Of a stretch of 64,000 nucleotides of DNA, positions 1 through 8,907 are shown piece by piece. The DNA is from Trinickia terrae. Lineage in GTDB: Bacteria; Pseudomonadota; Gammaproteobacteria; Burkholderiales; Burkholderiaceae. The notes beneath the pieces were generated by a model, which saw only the letters and a program-made list of their open reading frames with translations, was not told the DNA's origin and ran no database searches. Location: contig NZ_SWJE01000015.1 in NCBI RefSeq assembly GCF_005144415.1, forward strand, positions 1 to 64,000, written 5' to 3'. Position 1 is the stretch's first letter; each line of letters begins with the position of its first letter. The position numbers and the translations under genes are program-made.

Positions 1-118
1 GGAAGGCAAGCTCAACATCGACGACCTCATCACGCACACGCTGCCGCTCGAGAAGATCAACGACGGCTTCGAGCTGATGAAGAAGGGCGAATCGATTCGC
101 TCGGTCGTGCTGTATTGA
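1..118 (+). CDS. adhC: S-(hydroxymethyl)glutathione dehydrogenase / class III alcohol dehydrogenase, C-terminal end (partial)
   Basis: The window opens inside a reading frame (first full codon at 2) that ends at TGA 116-118. The visible 38 residues include ITHTLPLEKINDGFELM and end in SIRSVVLY, the usual C-terminus of zinc-dependent class III alcohol dehydrogenases. This enzyme oxidises S-hydroxymethylglutathione to S-formylglutathione with NAD+. The next gene encodes the hydrolase for that product, 14 bp downstream, so the two form a glutathione-dependent formaldehyde detoxification operon. The catalytic zinc site lies outside the window. Confidence 0.85.
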   Translation, partial: EGKLNIDDLITHTLPLEKINDGFELMKKGESIRSVVLY

Positions 119-132
119 GCGGGAGGCGGGGC

Positions 133-981
133 ATGCTCGACATCGTCGAAGAGCACGCGTGCCACGGCGGCGTGCAGCGCATCTACCGGCACGACTCGCG
201 CGCGATCGGCTTGCCGATGCGGTTCTCCGCGTATCTGCCGCCGCAGGCCGCGCACACTCGCGTACCCGCGCTGTTCTATCTCGCAGGACTCACTTGCACC
301 GAGGAGACGTTCGCGATCAAGGCGGGCGCGCAGCGCTTCGCGGCGCAGCACGGGATCGCGCTGATCTCGCCCGATACGAGCCCGCGCGGCGCGGGCGTGG
401 AGGGCGAGAGCGCATCGTGGGACTTCGGCGCCGGAGCCGGGTTCTATGTCGATGCGACCGAGGCGCCGTGGTCGAAGCACTACCGGATGGGCTCGTACGT
501 CGTCGACGAACTGCGCGAGACGGTGTTGGCCGAGCTGCCGGTCGAGGGCGGCAAGCTCGGCATCTTCGGGCATTCGATGGGTGGGCACGGCGCGTTGACG
601 CTGGCGCTGCGCAATCCGGGGATCTACCGCAGCGTGTCGGCGTTTGCGCCGATTGCGGCGCCGATGCGGTGTCCGTGGGGCGAGAAGGCGTTCTCCGGCT
701 ACCTGGGAGCGGATCGCGAAACGTGGAAGCGGTACGACGCGAGCGAGTTGGTGGCGCGCTCGGGCGGCGCGAAGTTCGCCGAAGGCATTCTCATCGACCA
801 AGGGCTTGCCGATCAGTTCCTGCCGACCCAACTGAACCCGGATGTCTTCGAAGCCGCATGCCGCGCGGCGGGCCAGCCGCTCACGCTGCGCCGTCACGCG
901 GGGTACGACCACGGGTATTACTTCATCTCGACGTTCATGAGCGATCACCTCGCGCACCACGCGAAGGTGCTGTGCGCGTGA
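133..981 (+). CDS. fghA: S-formylglutathione hydrolase
   Basis: A 282-residue esterase-D type alpha/beta hydrolase that cleaves S-formylglutathione to formate and glutathione. The nucleophile elbow GHSMGGHG places the catalytic Ser near residue 148, with Asp about 227 (LADQF) and His about 260 (YDHGYYF). The oxyanion region LAGLTCTEE is also present. ATG 133 is preferred over a TTG at 115: it has a purine-rich ribosome site (GGGAGGCGGGG) just upstream and gives the usual family length. It follows adhC in the same operon. No defect is visible. Confidence 0.95.
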   Translation: MLDIVEEHACHGGVQRIYRHDSRAIGLPMRFSAYLPPQAAHTRVPALFYLAGLTCTEETFAIKAGAQRFAAQHGIALISPDTSPRGAGVEGESASWDFGAGAGFYVDATEAPWSKHYRMGSYVVDELRETVLAELPVEGGKLGIFGHSMGGHGALTLALRNPGIYRSVSAFAPIAAPMRCPWGEKAFSGYLGADRETWKRYDASELVARSGGAKFAEGILIDQGLADQFLPTQLNPDVFEAACRAAGQPLTLRRHAGYDHGYYFISTFMSDHLAHHAKVLCA

Positions 982-1059
982 AATGCGCCTGGCAAGCGCA
1001 CTAGGACGCTACCGCAACGGTGGCGTCCGATCACGCCGCCAACACCGCATCCATCCACC

Positions 1060-1760
1060 CAGCGAATAGCCTGGGTGCCCACGCCCTTGCTTTCCGCCGT
1101 GATCTGCAACGCTAAACCTCCGCACGACGTTTCGCGGTACTTGGCATCCATATCCTTGCCCGTTTCGTACATGGCGGCGATCACCTTGTCGAGCGACACC
1201 TTCGGGCCGCCCAGCGTTTCGATCATGCCCAGGATCACCGGGTTCTGGAAGTGGTTGGCCAGGTAGGACAGGATCGAGAGGTTCTGCGCCTTGGCTGCGG
1301 CGAGATCGGCCGGAGACAGGCTGAACACGCAACTGAACACGAAGAACGCCACCGACAGCACCATCGTCACGTGAGCGCGGATCAGTACGCGGCCGGAAAC
1401 CTTCTCGGCGTCGGTGCCGTGCAGCTTGCGCTGGTCGACCGCGAACGACGAGATGATCGGCGAGTGGTTGAACGAGAACACCATCACCGGGATGGCGAGC
1501 CACAGGGTCTTGTAGAAGGCGCCGCTCGAGCGCGCGCGGCCCAGGCTGCCGGCTTGCTCGAGGGCCGAGCCGTTCCATTGCGGGATCAGGTAGACGGCGA
1601 GCAGCATCAGCGCGCACACGAACGGATAGACGAGGATGCTCATCGCCTTGACGATCACCTTGCCGCCGAGCCGCGCGATCGACATCAGGCCGAGGATCAG
1701 GGCCAGCGAGAACACGGCGCGCGTACCGATGCCGGTGCCGACCGAGACGTGCAGCTGGTG
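1060..1760 (-). pseudogene. Chimeric remnant: serine transporter (SdaC/HAAAP family) fused to the C-terminus of L-serine ammonia-lyase (SdaA)
   Basis: On the minus strand, from about 1760 to 1215, the frame reads as the middle of an SdaC-type serine/H+ symporter: several hydrophobic helices, VMVFSFNHSPIISSF and LSYLANHFQNPVI. It then runs in frame into VSLDKVIAAMYETGKDMDAK and KYRETSCGGLALQI. These match the C-terminal tail of L-serine dehydratase (family pattern VSLDxVI...TGxDMxxKYxETxxGGLA). The transporter lacks its N-terminal third and its last helices. The lyase has lost everything except about 45 residues. The frame then runs on through unrelated sequence to 945, under the end of fghA. 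This looks like a deletion that joined an adjacent transporter and deaminase pair. Function is unlikely. Confidence 0.75.
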
Positions 1761-1985
1761 TAAGCGATTGCCGATAACTTGAAAAGGCGTTTGACTCTGG
1801 TCAACCGGTTTCTCGTGCTTGGTTGGCCTGGTGAGGGTTCGAGCCGCAGGGTGCGGTAAATTTCAGCGCCGTTTCTAGAGCGCGATTTCTATTTATTTTT
1901 AGAAAAATCGGCGTGCTGGATTAATTGGTTGATTTTTTCCAGGGCGATTTTTCGATTGCTCTCGAAAAGCGGGAAATCCTGGCCC

Positions 1986-2022
1986 AATGCAAACAGCCCC
2001 GGAATGCGGGGCTGTTTGCATT
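1986..2022 (-). terminator. Rho-independent-type terminator of the znu operon
   Basis: A perfect 15-bp inverted repeat (AATGCAAACAGCCCC / GGGGCTGTTTGCATT) with a 7-nt loop lies 29 bp beyond the znuB stop codon. It is GC-rich at the loop and AT-rich at the base. It would end minus-strand transcripts of zur-znuACB. The segment 1761-1985 beside it is AT-richer than its surroundings and shows no gene. Confidence 0.75.
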
Positions 2023-2050
2023 AGGAAAAGTCAGGCAGGCTTCCGAGCGT

Positions 2051-2833
2051 TCAACGTCGCGCGAGCAAGCTCAAGCCATAGACGACCGCTGCGAGCGCGG
2101 TGATCCAGAAACTCGTGGGCCAATCGGTGTAGAACGCGAGCGTGACACCGAGCCACGCCTGCGCGAGCGCGAAGAGTGCGGCGAGCAGCAGGCCCATGGA
2201 GAGCCGCGTCGACAGGTTCTGCGCCGCCGCCGCCGGCCCGACCATCAGCGTGAACACGAGCAGCACGCCGACGATCTGCGTGCAGGCCGCCACGGCCAGC
2301 GCCGCGATCGTCAGGAACAGCACGGACACGAGCCGCAGCGACACGCCTTTCGCCTCGGCCAGCTCCGGCTGCAGCGACGCGAACAGGAGCGGACGCATGA
2401 TCGCACCGAGCGCGATCAGGCTGAAGGCGCCGATGCCGGCGAGCACCGCGAGCGTCGAGGTATTCACGCCGAGCACGTTGCCGAAGAGGAGCGCGGTGAC
2501 CTGCGTCGCGTAGGCGGTGAAGAAGTGCAGGAACAGGAGCCCGAAGCCGAGCGACAGCGACAGGGTCACGCCGATCGCCACATCGCGCCCTGCGAGCTTT
2601 TCGCCGAGCGCCCCCATGCCGACGCCGGCCGCGACCGTGAAGCCGATCATCCCCCAGATCGGCGAGATGCCGATCAGCACCGCGCCCGTCGCGCCCGTGA
2701 AGCCGACATGCGAGAGCGCGTGCCCGGCGAACGTCTGTCCGCGCATCACGAGGAAGTAGCCGACGATGCCCGCGAGCACCGCGACGATCCCCGATGCGGC
2801 GAACGCGTTGATCATGAAATCGTATTCAAACAT
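2051..2833 (-). CDS. znuB: Zinc ABC transporter, permease
   Basis: A 260-residue inner-membrane protein of the ABC-3 (ZnuB/MntB) family with about eight hydrophobic helices. The N-terminal part includes MRGQTFAGHALSHVGFTGA, typical of ZnuB. It forms the translocation channel with ZnuC for Zn2+ delivered by ZnuA. ATG 2833 overlaps the last 8 bp of znuC, so the two are translationally coupled. A longer frame upstream of this ATG reads through the histidine-tail codons of znuC in another phase and is not used. Confidence 0.92.
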   Translation of the reverse strand: MFEYDFMINAFAASGIVAVLAGIVGYFLVMRGQTFAGHALSHVGFTGATGAVLIGISPIWGMIGFTVAAGVGMGALGEKLAGRDVAIGVTLSLSLGFGLLFLHFFTAYATQVTALLFGNVLGVNTSTLAVLAGIGAFSLIALGAIMRPLLFASLQPELAEAKGVSLRLVSVLFLTIAALAVAACTQIVGVLLVFTLMVGPAAAAQNLSTRLSMGLLLAALFALAQAWLGVTLAFYTDWPTSFWITALAAVVYGLSLLARR

Positions 2834-3743
2834 CGTGCTTGTGTCCGTCGCGAGAGGAGTGGGGCGCGCCTGCCGCGTGCGCGTGGCCGTGCTCGTGGTC
2901 ATGCGCATGGCCGCCATGGCCGTGATCGTTTTCATGCTCGTGGTCGTGCTTTTCGACCTCGACGTCGCCCGACATCACGAAGATGCGCCCGTTCATGCGC
3001 ATCACGTCGATCGGCGAGCCGTACAGGCGCGAGAGCACCGGCTTCGTGATGACTTCGTCGACGGTGCCGAGCGCGGCGACGCCGCTGCCGAGATACAGCA
3101 CGCGGTCGAGCGCGTTCAGGAGCGGATTGAGCTCGTGCGCGGAGAACAGCACGGTGATGCCGAGCTCGCGCTGCACGTGGCGCACGAGCTCGACGACGCC
3201 GCGCTGGTGATTCGGATCGAGGCTGATGAGCGGCTCGTCGAGCAGCAAGAGGCGCGGTTCGCCGAGCAGGCATTGCGCGAGCAAGAGGCGCTGCCGCTCG
3301 CCGCCCGACAGCTCGGAGAGCGGCCGTTCCGCGAGCGCGCGGCCGCCGACGAGATCGAGCGCGCGCTCGACGTTCGCGCGCGTCTTCGCATCGGCGCTCG
3401 GGAGGCCCCAGCGGTGTCCGTCGGCAGCCATCGCGACAAAGTCGCGGCCGCGCACGCGACGGCCGGCGAGCGCGCTGCGCGTCTGCGGCATGTAGCCGAT
3501 CGCCGGATTGCCGCGCGCAACGGGTTCGCCCGCCACGCGGATCGTGCCGCTCGCCGCGGGCACGAGGCCGAGCACCGCGCGCATCAGCGTCGTCTTGCCC
3601 GCGCCGTTCGGGCCGAGCACGCCGATGAATTCGCCCTGGTTCACGGTGAGGCTCGTCTCGGTGAGGATCGTGCGTCCGCCGAGCTCGAGCGTCACGCGCT
3701 CGAGCTCGAGCGCGTGCCGCGGCTTGCTGCCTGAAACGCTCAT
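2826..3743 (-). CDS. znuC: Zinc ABC transporter, ATP-binding protein with histidine-rich tail
   Basis: A 305-residue ABC ATPase: Walker A GPNGAGKTT near residue 42, signature LSGGERQRL, Walker B LLLLDEPLISLD, switch His in SAHELN. ATG 3743 overlaps the znuA stop as ATGA. The last ~45 residues are unusual: after VMSGDVEVEK the protein ends in alternating His with Asp/Glu/Gly (about 14 histidines), a probable metal-binding tail. ZnuC family members with His-rich tails do exist, but this one is long. A role in zinc sensing or storage at the cytoplasmic face is inference. Confidence 0.93.
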   Translation of the reverse strand: MSVSGSKPRHALELERVTLELGGRTILTETSLTVNQGEFIGVLGPNGAGKTTLMRAVLGLVPAASGTIRVAGEPVARGNPAIGYMPQTRSALAGRRVRGRDFVAMAADGHRWGLPSADAKTRANVERALDLVGGRALAERPLSELSGGERQRLLLAQCLLGEPRLLLLDEPLISLDPNHQRGVVELVRHVQRELGITVLFSAHELNPLLNALDRVLYLGSGVAALGTVDEVITKPVLSRLYGSPIDVMRMNGRIFVMSGDVEVEKHDHEHENDHGHGGHAHDHEHGHAHAAGAPHSSRDGHKHDV

Positions 3744-4660
3744 TGTCCCTTTCCTTCGAGCGCGGCCGACAGCGCGTCGAGCTGCACGGCCATCCATTTC
3801 TGGAAGTTCTTGGCCGCAGGCTCCGTCTCCGTGACGCTCATCGCCGGCACCTTCGATTGCTGGGCAAGCTTGAGCATGCGCCTGGTCAGCGCCTCGGTCG
3901 CCTGGCTGTTGTAGATCAGCACGCGCACGCGCTTCTCGCGCAGGTCTTTCTCGAACGCGGCGATGTCCGACGCGCTCGGCTCGGTGTTGTTCATCACCGC
4001 AAGCTGGAAGCTCGGGTTGCGCATCGCGAGGCCGATCGCGTCCGACATGTAGCCGAACACGGGCTCGGTCGCTGTCACCGGCACGCCCGCGTAGCGCGCG
4101 CGCAGCGCGGCGACCTTGGCGTCGATGGGCTTCAGCGAATCGAGGAACTTCGCGAGGTTCGCGTCGTAGTCGGCCTTGTGCGCCGGGTCGGCCGTCACGA
4201 GCGCCGCGCTGACCGCGCGCGCGACTGCGGGCATGGTCGCCGGGTCGTACCAGAGGTGCGGGTTGTCGCCGGCCTTCTTGCCGACGAGGTCGGCGGCGAT
4301 GATCACCGTGCGCTTCGCGTTCTTCGACACGTCGAGGAGCTTGGTCATCCACGGGTCGTAGTCGGCGCCGTTATAGACGACGAGGCTCGCGTGCTGCAGC
4401 GCGCGGGCCGTCTTCGGGCTCGCTTCGAAGAGGTGCGGGTCTTGGTCCGGATTGCTGAGGATGCTCGTCACGTCGACATGGCTGCCGCCAAGTTGCTGCA
4501 CGACGTCGCCGTAGAAGTTTTCCGCGGCGACGACGGGAATCTTCGCGTTCTGCGCAAACGCGGCGTTGCAGAACGCCAGCGCCGCTGCGCCCGCCGCGAT
4601 GAGCTTCGACAGTTTCAGCGCGCGGCGCGCGATGCCCTGCATGGGTCCGATTGCATTCAT
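3740..4660 (-). CDS. znuA: Zinc/metal ABC transporter, periplasmic binding protein
   Basis: A 306-residue metal-binding protein of the ZnuA/TroA cluster with a Sec signal peptide (hydrophobic AAGAAALAFCNAAFA, cleavage about residue 36). Candidate metal ligands are His in DPHLFEAS and His in DNPHLWYDP. The region that usually supplies a third His reads TEPVFGYMSD here, so Glu may replace it; the usual ZnuA acidic/His loop is also missing. Metal preference could therefore differ from classical ZnuA, but the zur neighbour argues for zinc. It is the second gene of zur-znuACB. Confidence 0.9.
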   Translation of the reverse strand: MNAIGPMQGIARRALKLSKLIAAGAAALAFCNAAFAQNAKIPVVAAENFYGDVVQQLGGSHVDVTSILSNPDQDPHLFEASPKTARALQHASLVVYNGADYDPWMTKLLDVSKNAKRTVIIAADLVGKKAGDNPHLWYDPATMPAVARAVSAALVTADPAHKADYDANLAKFLDSLKPIDAKVAALRARYAGVPVTATEPVFGYMSDAIGLAMRNPSFQLAVMNNTEPSASDIAAFEKDLREKRVRVLIYNSQATEALTRRMLKLAQQSKVPAMSVTETEPAAKNFQKWMAVQLDALSAALEGKGQ

Positions 4661-4729
4661 TCTTGTGTTCCTATCATGGGTGTCCGGCCGAGCGGCGGCG
4701 CGGGGTCATAAAACGGTGGTGCGCGGCGC

Positions 4730-5203
4730 TCAGGCGCCCGCTTCCTTGGACTTCGACTTGCATTCGCCGCACAGGCCGGTGAGCTCGACCACCTGCTTGT
4801 GCACCTCGAAGCCGTGCGCGGGCGGCGACGCCGACAGCCGCTCGGCGAGCTCCTCGCCGGGAATCTCGACGGTTTCGCCGCAGCGCTCGCAAATCAGGAA
4901 CTGGCTCTGGTGCGGCTTGCCGATCTCGCAGCAGGCGACGAACGCGTTGCGCGATTCGATGCGATGCACGAAGCCGTTTTCGACGAGGAATTCGAGTGCG
5001 CGATAAACGGTGGTGGGCGGCACGCGGCCGCGCTGCGGCTCGAGCGCGGCGAGCAGGTCGTAGGCGCCGATCGGCTTCGCGGCCGTGACGATCAGCTCGT
5101 AGACCTGCCGGCGCAGCGGCGTGAGCGTCAGGTCGTGTTCGACGGCATAGGCGTCGGCGCGCGCGAGACGCTCGGCGGAAGAGTGGACGTGGTCGGCGGA
5201 CAT
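4730..5203 (-). CDS. zur: Zinc uptake regulator, Fur family
   Basis: A 157-residue Fur-family repressor: N-terminal winged helix (LTPLRRQVYELI, TTVYRALEFLVENG), then a zinc-binding half with CERCGE and a C-terminal CGEC pair. It lies immediately upstream of znuA (69-bp gap), which supports Zur over Fur. ATG 5203 is chosen; the frame stays open further upstream, but family alignment begins near this Met. With zinc bound it would repress this operon. An AT-rich segment carrying TATAAC at 5237-5242 upstream is a possible operator. Confidence 0.88.
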   Translation of the reverse strand: MSADHVHSSAERLARADAYAVEHDLTLTPLRRQVYELIVTAAKPIGAYDLLAALEPQRGRVPPTTVYRALEFLVENGFVHRIESRNAFVACCEIGKPHQSQFLICERCGETVEIPGEELAERLSASPPAHGFEVHKQVVELTGLCGECKSKSKEAGA

Positions 5204-5368
5204 GACGGTGAATCCGGGATCGCTGAAGTGGCGATGATATAACGTATCGCGATTTTGTGCCGATAAGCGGCTTCCTCGCGTCAATCAAAAGCGTTCCGGT
5301 TTCCTTCCTGGAGCGCCGCGCTCCGCGCTGCTCTACCGCACCGCACCATCGAAATCCATTGCTTCACC

Positions 5369-5397
5369 TTGACAGTGCCCAACGCGTATCCGATCAT
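5369..5397 (+). promoter_or_regulatory. Promoter of the polyol transport/dehydrogenase operon
   Basis: TTGACA (5369-5374), a 17-bp spacer, then GATCAT (5392-5397) form a sigma70-type promoter 83 bp before the SDR start. The divergent dalD operon has the same arrangement (TTGACT, 17 bp, GATCAT at 17601-17573 on the minus strand), which makes chance unlikely. Confidence 0.7.
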
Positions 5398-5428
5398 TCG
5401 ATCAATAACCGAGCAATTGCTCTATCGC
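5391..5428 (+). promoter_or_regulatory. Operator-like element shared by both polyol operons (copy 1)
   Basis: The element begins with CGATCATTCG over the -10 box and continues to the perfect palindrome GAGCAATTGCTC (5411-5422), then CTATCGC. A second copy, ungapped over about 34 bp with about 27 identities, lies at 17541-17579 on the minus strand in front of dalD. Overlap with the -10 box and transcription start suits control by the SorC-type regulator at 13533-14486. The identity of the protein is inference. Confidence 0.65.
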
Positions 5429-5479
5429 TGAGCGTTCGCTCACCACGCGAAGCAAAGCACAACGATTCGGAGACATGCA

Positions 5480-6256
5480 GTGAGACTGCAAGACAAGGTC
5501 GCGATCCTGACGGGTGCCGCTAGCGGCATCGGAGAAGCCGTGGCGCTGCGCTATCTCGACGAAGGCGCGAAGTGCGTGCTGGTCGACGTGAAGCCGACGG
5601 CCAAGTTCGCGCAGCGTCTCATTGAGACGTACCCCGAGCGCGTCCACGCGGTCAGCGCGGACGTCACGCGCCGCGAGGACATCGATGGGATCGTCGCGGT
5701 CACCGTCCAGCACTTCGGCGGCGTCGACATCCTCTTCAACAACGCTGCGCTCTTCGACATGCGCCCGCTCGTCGACGAATCCTGGGACATCTTCGACAAG
5801 CTCTTCGCCGTCAACGTGAAGGGCATGTTCTTCCTGATGCAGGCGGTCGCGCGCCGCATGGTCGAGCAGGGGCGCGGCGGCAAGATCATCAACATGTCGT
5901 CGCAAGCGGGCCGGCGCGGCGAAGCGCTCGTCTCGCACTACTGCGCGACCAAGGCGGCGGTGCTGAGCTACACGCAGTCGGCGGCGCTCGCGCTCGCGCC
6001 GCACAAGATCAACGTCAACGGCATTGCGCCGGGCGTCGTCGATACGCCGATGTGGGACCAGGTCGACGCGCTTTTCGCACGCTACGAGAACCGGCCGCTC
6101 GGCGAGAAGAAGCGGCTCGTCGGCGAGGCGGTGCCGCTCGGCCGCATGGGCGTGCCGGCCGACCTGACCGGCGCCGCGCTGTTCCTGGCGTCGGCCGATG
6201 CCGACTACATCACCGCGCAGACGCTGAACGTCGACGGTGGCAACTGGATGAGCTGA
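5480..6256 (+). CDS. smoS: Polyol (sorbitol-type) dehydrogenase, short-chain dehydrogenase/reductase family
   Basis: A 258-residue classical SDR: cofactor motif TGAASGIG near residue 11, NNA motif in DILFNNAALF, and catalytic Ser plus YCATK. It ends in VDGGNWMS. The closest known type is SmoS/sorbitol dehydrogenase, which oxidises D-glucitol and related polyols to ketoses with NAD+. It starts with GTG at 5480 behind a CGGAGACA ribosome site; an ATG four bases upstream is out of frame and stops at once. It is first in an operon with a polyol ABC transporter. The exact substrate cannot be read from sequence. Confidence 0.88.
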   Translation: MRLQDKVAILTGAASGIGEAVALRYLDEGAKCVLVDVKPTAKFAQRLIETYPERVHAVSADVTRREDIDGIVAVTVQHFGGVDILFNNAALFDMRPLVDESWDIFDKLFAVNVKGMFFLMQAVARRMVEQGRGGKIINMSSQAGRRGEALVSHYCATKAAVLSYTQSAALALAPHKINVNGIAPGVVDTPMWDQVDALFARYENRPLGEKKRLVGEAVPLGRMGVPADLTGAALFLASADADYITAQTLNVDGGNWMS

Positions 6257-6346
6257 TTTCCCCCGCAACAACGCGCAGTACCGCCTACCCTGAAAAGGCG
6301 AGCGATCCCATAACGATTCATAACGCACAAGAGAAAGGAGACAAGC

Positions 6347-7672
<1,326 letters not shown>

Positions 7673-7797
7673 CGTAACGCGTCCCGCGTGAGGCGCACTC
7701 CCCGGCGCGCCGCACGCAGGACTCCGCAGCACAGCGGGCCGCCATTCTCGCGCGGCCCGCGCACGAGTCAGATGGGCTTCCAAACCTGGCGCTACGC

Positions 7798-7850
7798 GCC
7801 AGGCCCCCCGAGGGGGGCAATCACCCAAGGGGACTTCCTTCGGGGCGAAA
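7798..7850 (+). repeat. GC-rich intercistronic palindrome between binding-protein and permease genes
   Basis: GCCCCCCGAGGGGGGC (7803-7818) is a perfect arm-to-arm palindrome, followed by AAGGGG...CTTCGGGG. A related double palindrome occurs 1 kb downstream at 8857-8889. Such elements can act as mRNA-stabilising or attenuating hairpins, here likely leaving more smoE mRNA than smoFG mRNA. The rest of 7673-7892 shows no gene. Confidence 0.6.
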
Positions 7851-7892
7851 AACTTGGTGCGGCCCGGCGTTTTCTTGAGAGGTGTCCCGAAC

Positions 7893-8828
7893 ATGCGTCA
7901 TCTTCATCTTCCCCTCACCCACGCCCCAGCGCTCACCGAGCACGAACGCGAAGAGCGGCGCGCGTCCTCGTCGCGCTGGCTGATCGCGCCGTCCGTGTCG
8001 GTGCTGCTGCTCTGGATGGCGATTCCGCTCGCGATGACGATCTGGTATTCGTTCTCGCGCTACAACTTGCTGAACCCGGACCTGAAGGGCTTTGCCGCCC
8101 TCGACAACTACCGGTTCCTCGTCACCGATCCGTCGTTCGTGCCGTCGATCCTGCACACGATCGAATTGATCGGCTCGGTGCTGATCATCACGGTGGTGGG
8201 CGGCGTGCTGATGGCGGTGCTGTTCGACCGCAAGTTCTACGGCCAGGGCATCGCGCGCCTGCTCGCGATCGCGCCGTTCTTCGTAATGCCGACAGTGAGC
8301 GCGCTGATCTGGAAGAACATGATCCTGCATCCGGTGTACGGTCTCGTCGCCGATGCGATGCGCGCGCTCGGCCTGCAGCCGATCGACTGGTTCGCCACCT
8401 ATCCGCTCACGGCGGTCGTCGTCATCGTCGCGTGGCAGTGGCTGCCGTTCGCGTTCCTGATCCTGTTCACTGCGATCCAGTCGCTCGACCAGGAGCAGAA
8501 GGAAGCCGCCAAGATCGACGGCGCCGGCCCGTTCTCGATGTTCTTCTTCATCACGCTGCCGCACCTGAAGCGCGCCATCGCGGTCGTCGTGATGATGGAG
8601 ACGATTTTCCTGCTGTCGATCTTCGCCGAGATCTATACGACGACGGCCGGCGGTCCCGGCAACGCGACCACCAACCTGTCGTACCTGATCTACGCGGTCG
8701 GCCTGCAGCAGTTCGACGTGGGCCTCGCTTCGGCGGGCGGCATTCTTGCCGTGGTGCTCGCGAACATCGTGTCGTTCTTCCTCGTGCGCATGCTGGCGAA
8801 GAACCTCAAAGGGGAGTACGAGAAATGA
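7893..8828 (+). CDS. smoF: Polyol ABC transporter, permease 1
   Basis: A 311-residue MalF-type inner-membrane permease with six predicted helices, the first at about residues 30-52 (LIAPSVSVLLLWMAIPLA). The ABC-permease EAA loop is present as EAAKIDGAGPFSMFFFITLP and would dock on the ATPase. ATG 7893 is preferred to a TTG at 7854 because the latter adds a tail unlike the family. It pairs with SmoG. Confidence 0.9.
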   Translation: MRHLHLPLTHAPALTEHEREERRASSSRWLIAPSVSVLLLWMAIPLAMTIWYSFSRYNLLNPDLKGFAALDNYRFLVTDPSFVPSILHTIELIGSVLIITVVGGVLMAVLFDRKFYGQGIARLLAIAPFFVMPTVSALIWKNMILHPVYGLVADAMRALGLQPIDWFATYPLTAVVVIVAWQWLPFAFLILFTAIQSLDQEQKEAAKIDGAGPFSMFFFITLPHLKRAIAVVVMMETIFLLSIFAEIYTTTAGGPGNATTNLSYLIYAVGLQQFDVGLASAGGILAVVLANIVSFFLVRMLAKNLKGEYEK

Positions 8829-8856
8829 ACCACCCCCACGCTCACATTCGTTCGCT

Positions 8857-8889
8857 GCCCCCCGAGGGGGCGGATGCCCCCTCGGGGGC
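8857..8889 (+). repeat. GC-rich double palindrome between smoF and smoG
   Basis: GCCCCCCGAGGGGGC (8857-8871), a 4-nt spacer and GCCCCCTCGGGGGC (8876-8889). Each half is a palindrome and the two halves also pair with each other, so a long stable hairpin is possible. The element ends 18 bp before the smoG start, next to its ribosome site (GGCAGGAGG), and could affect smoG translation. Confidence 0.6.
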
Positions 8890-8907
8890 GGCCCGGCAGG
8901 AGGCATC

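Noticed and set aside
2826-4352. N-terminal extension of znuC to 4352
   Set aside because: The extra residues are an alternate-frame reading of znuA; the ATG at 3743 overlaps the znuA stop in a standard coupled start.
5225-5245. Zur box upstream of zur
   Set aside because: Only one AT-rich half-site (TATAAC) is convincing; the dyad is too imperfect to list as a site.
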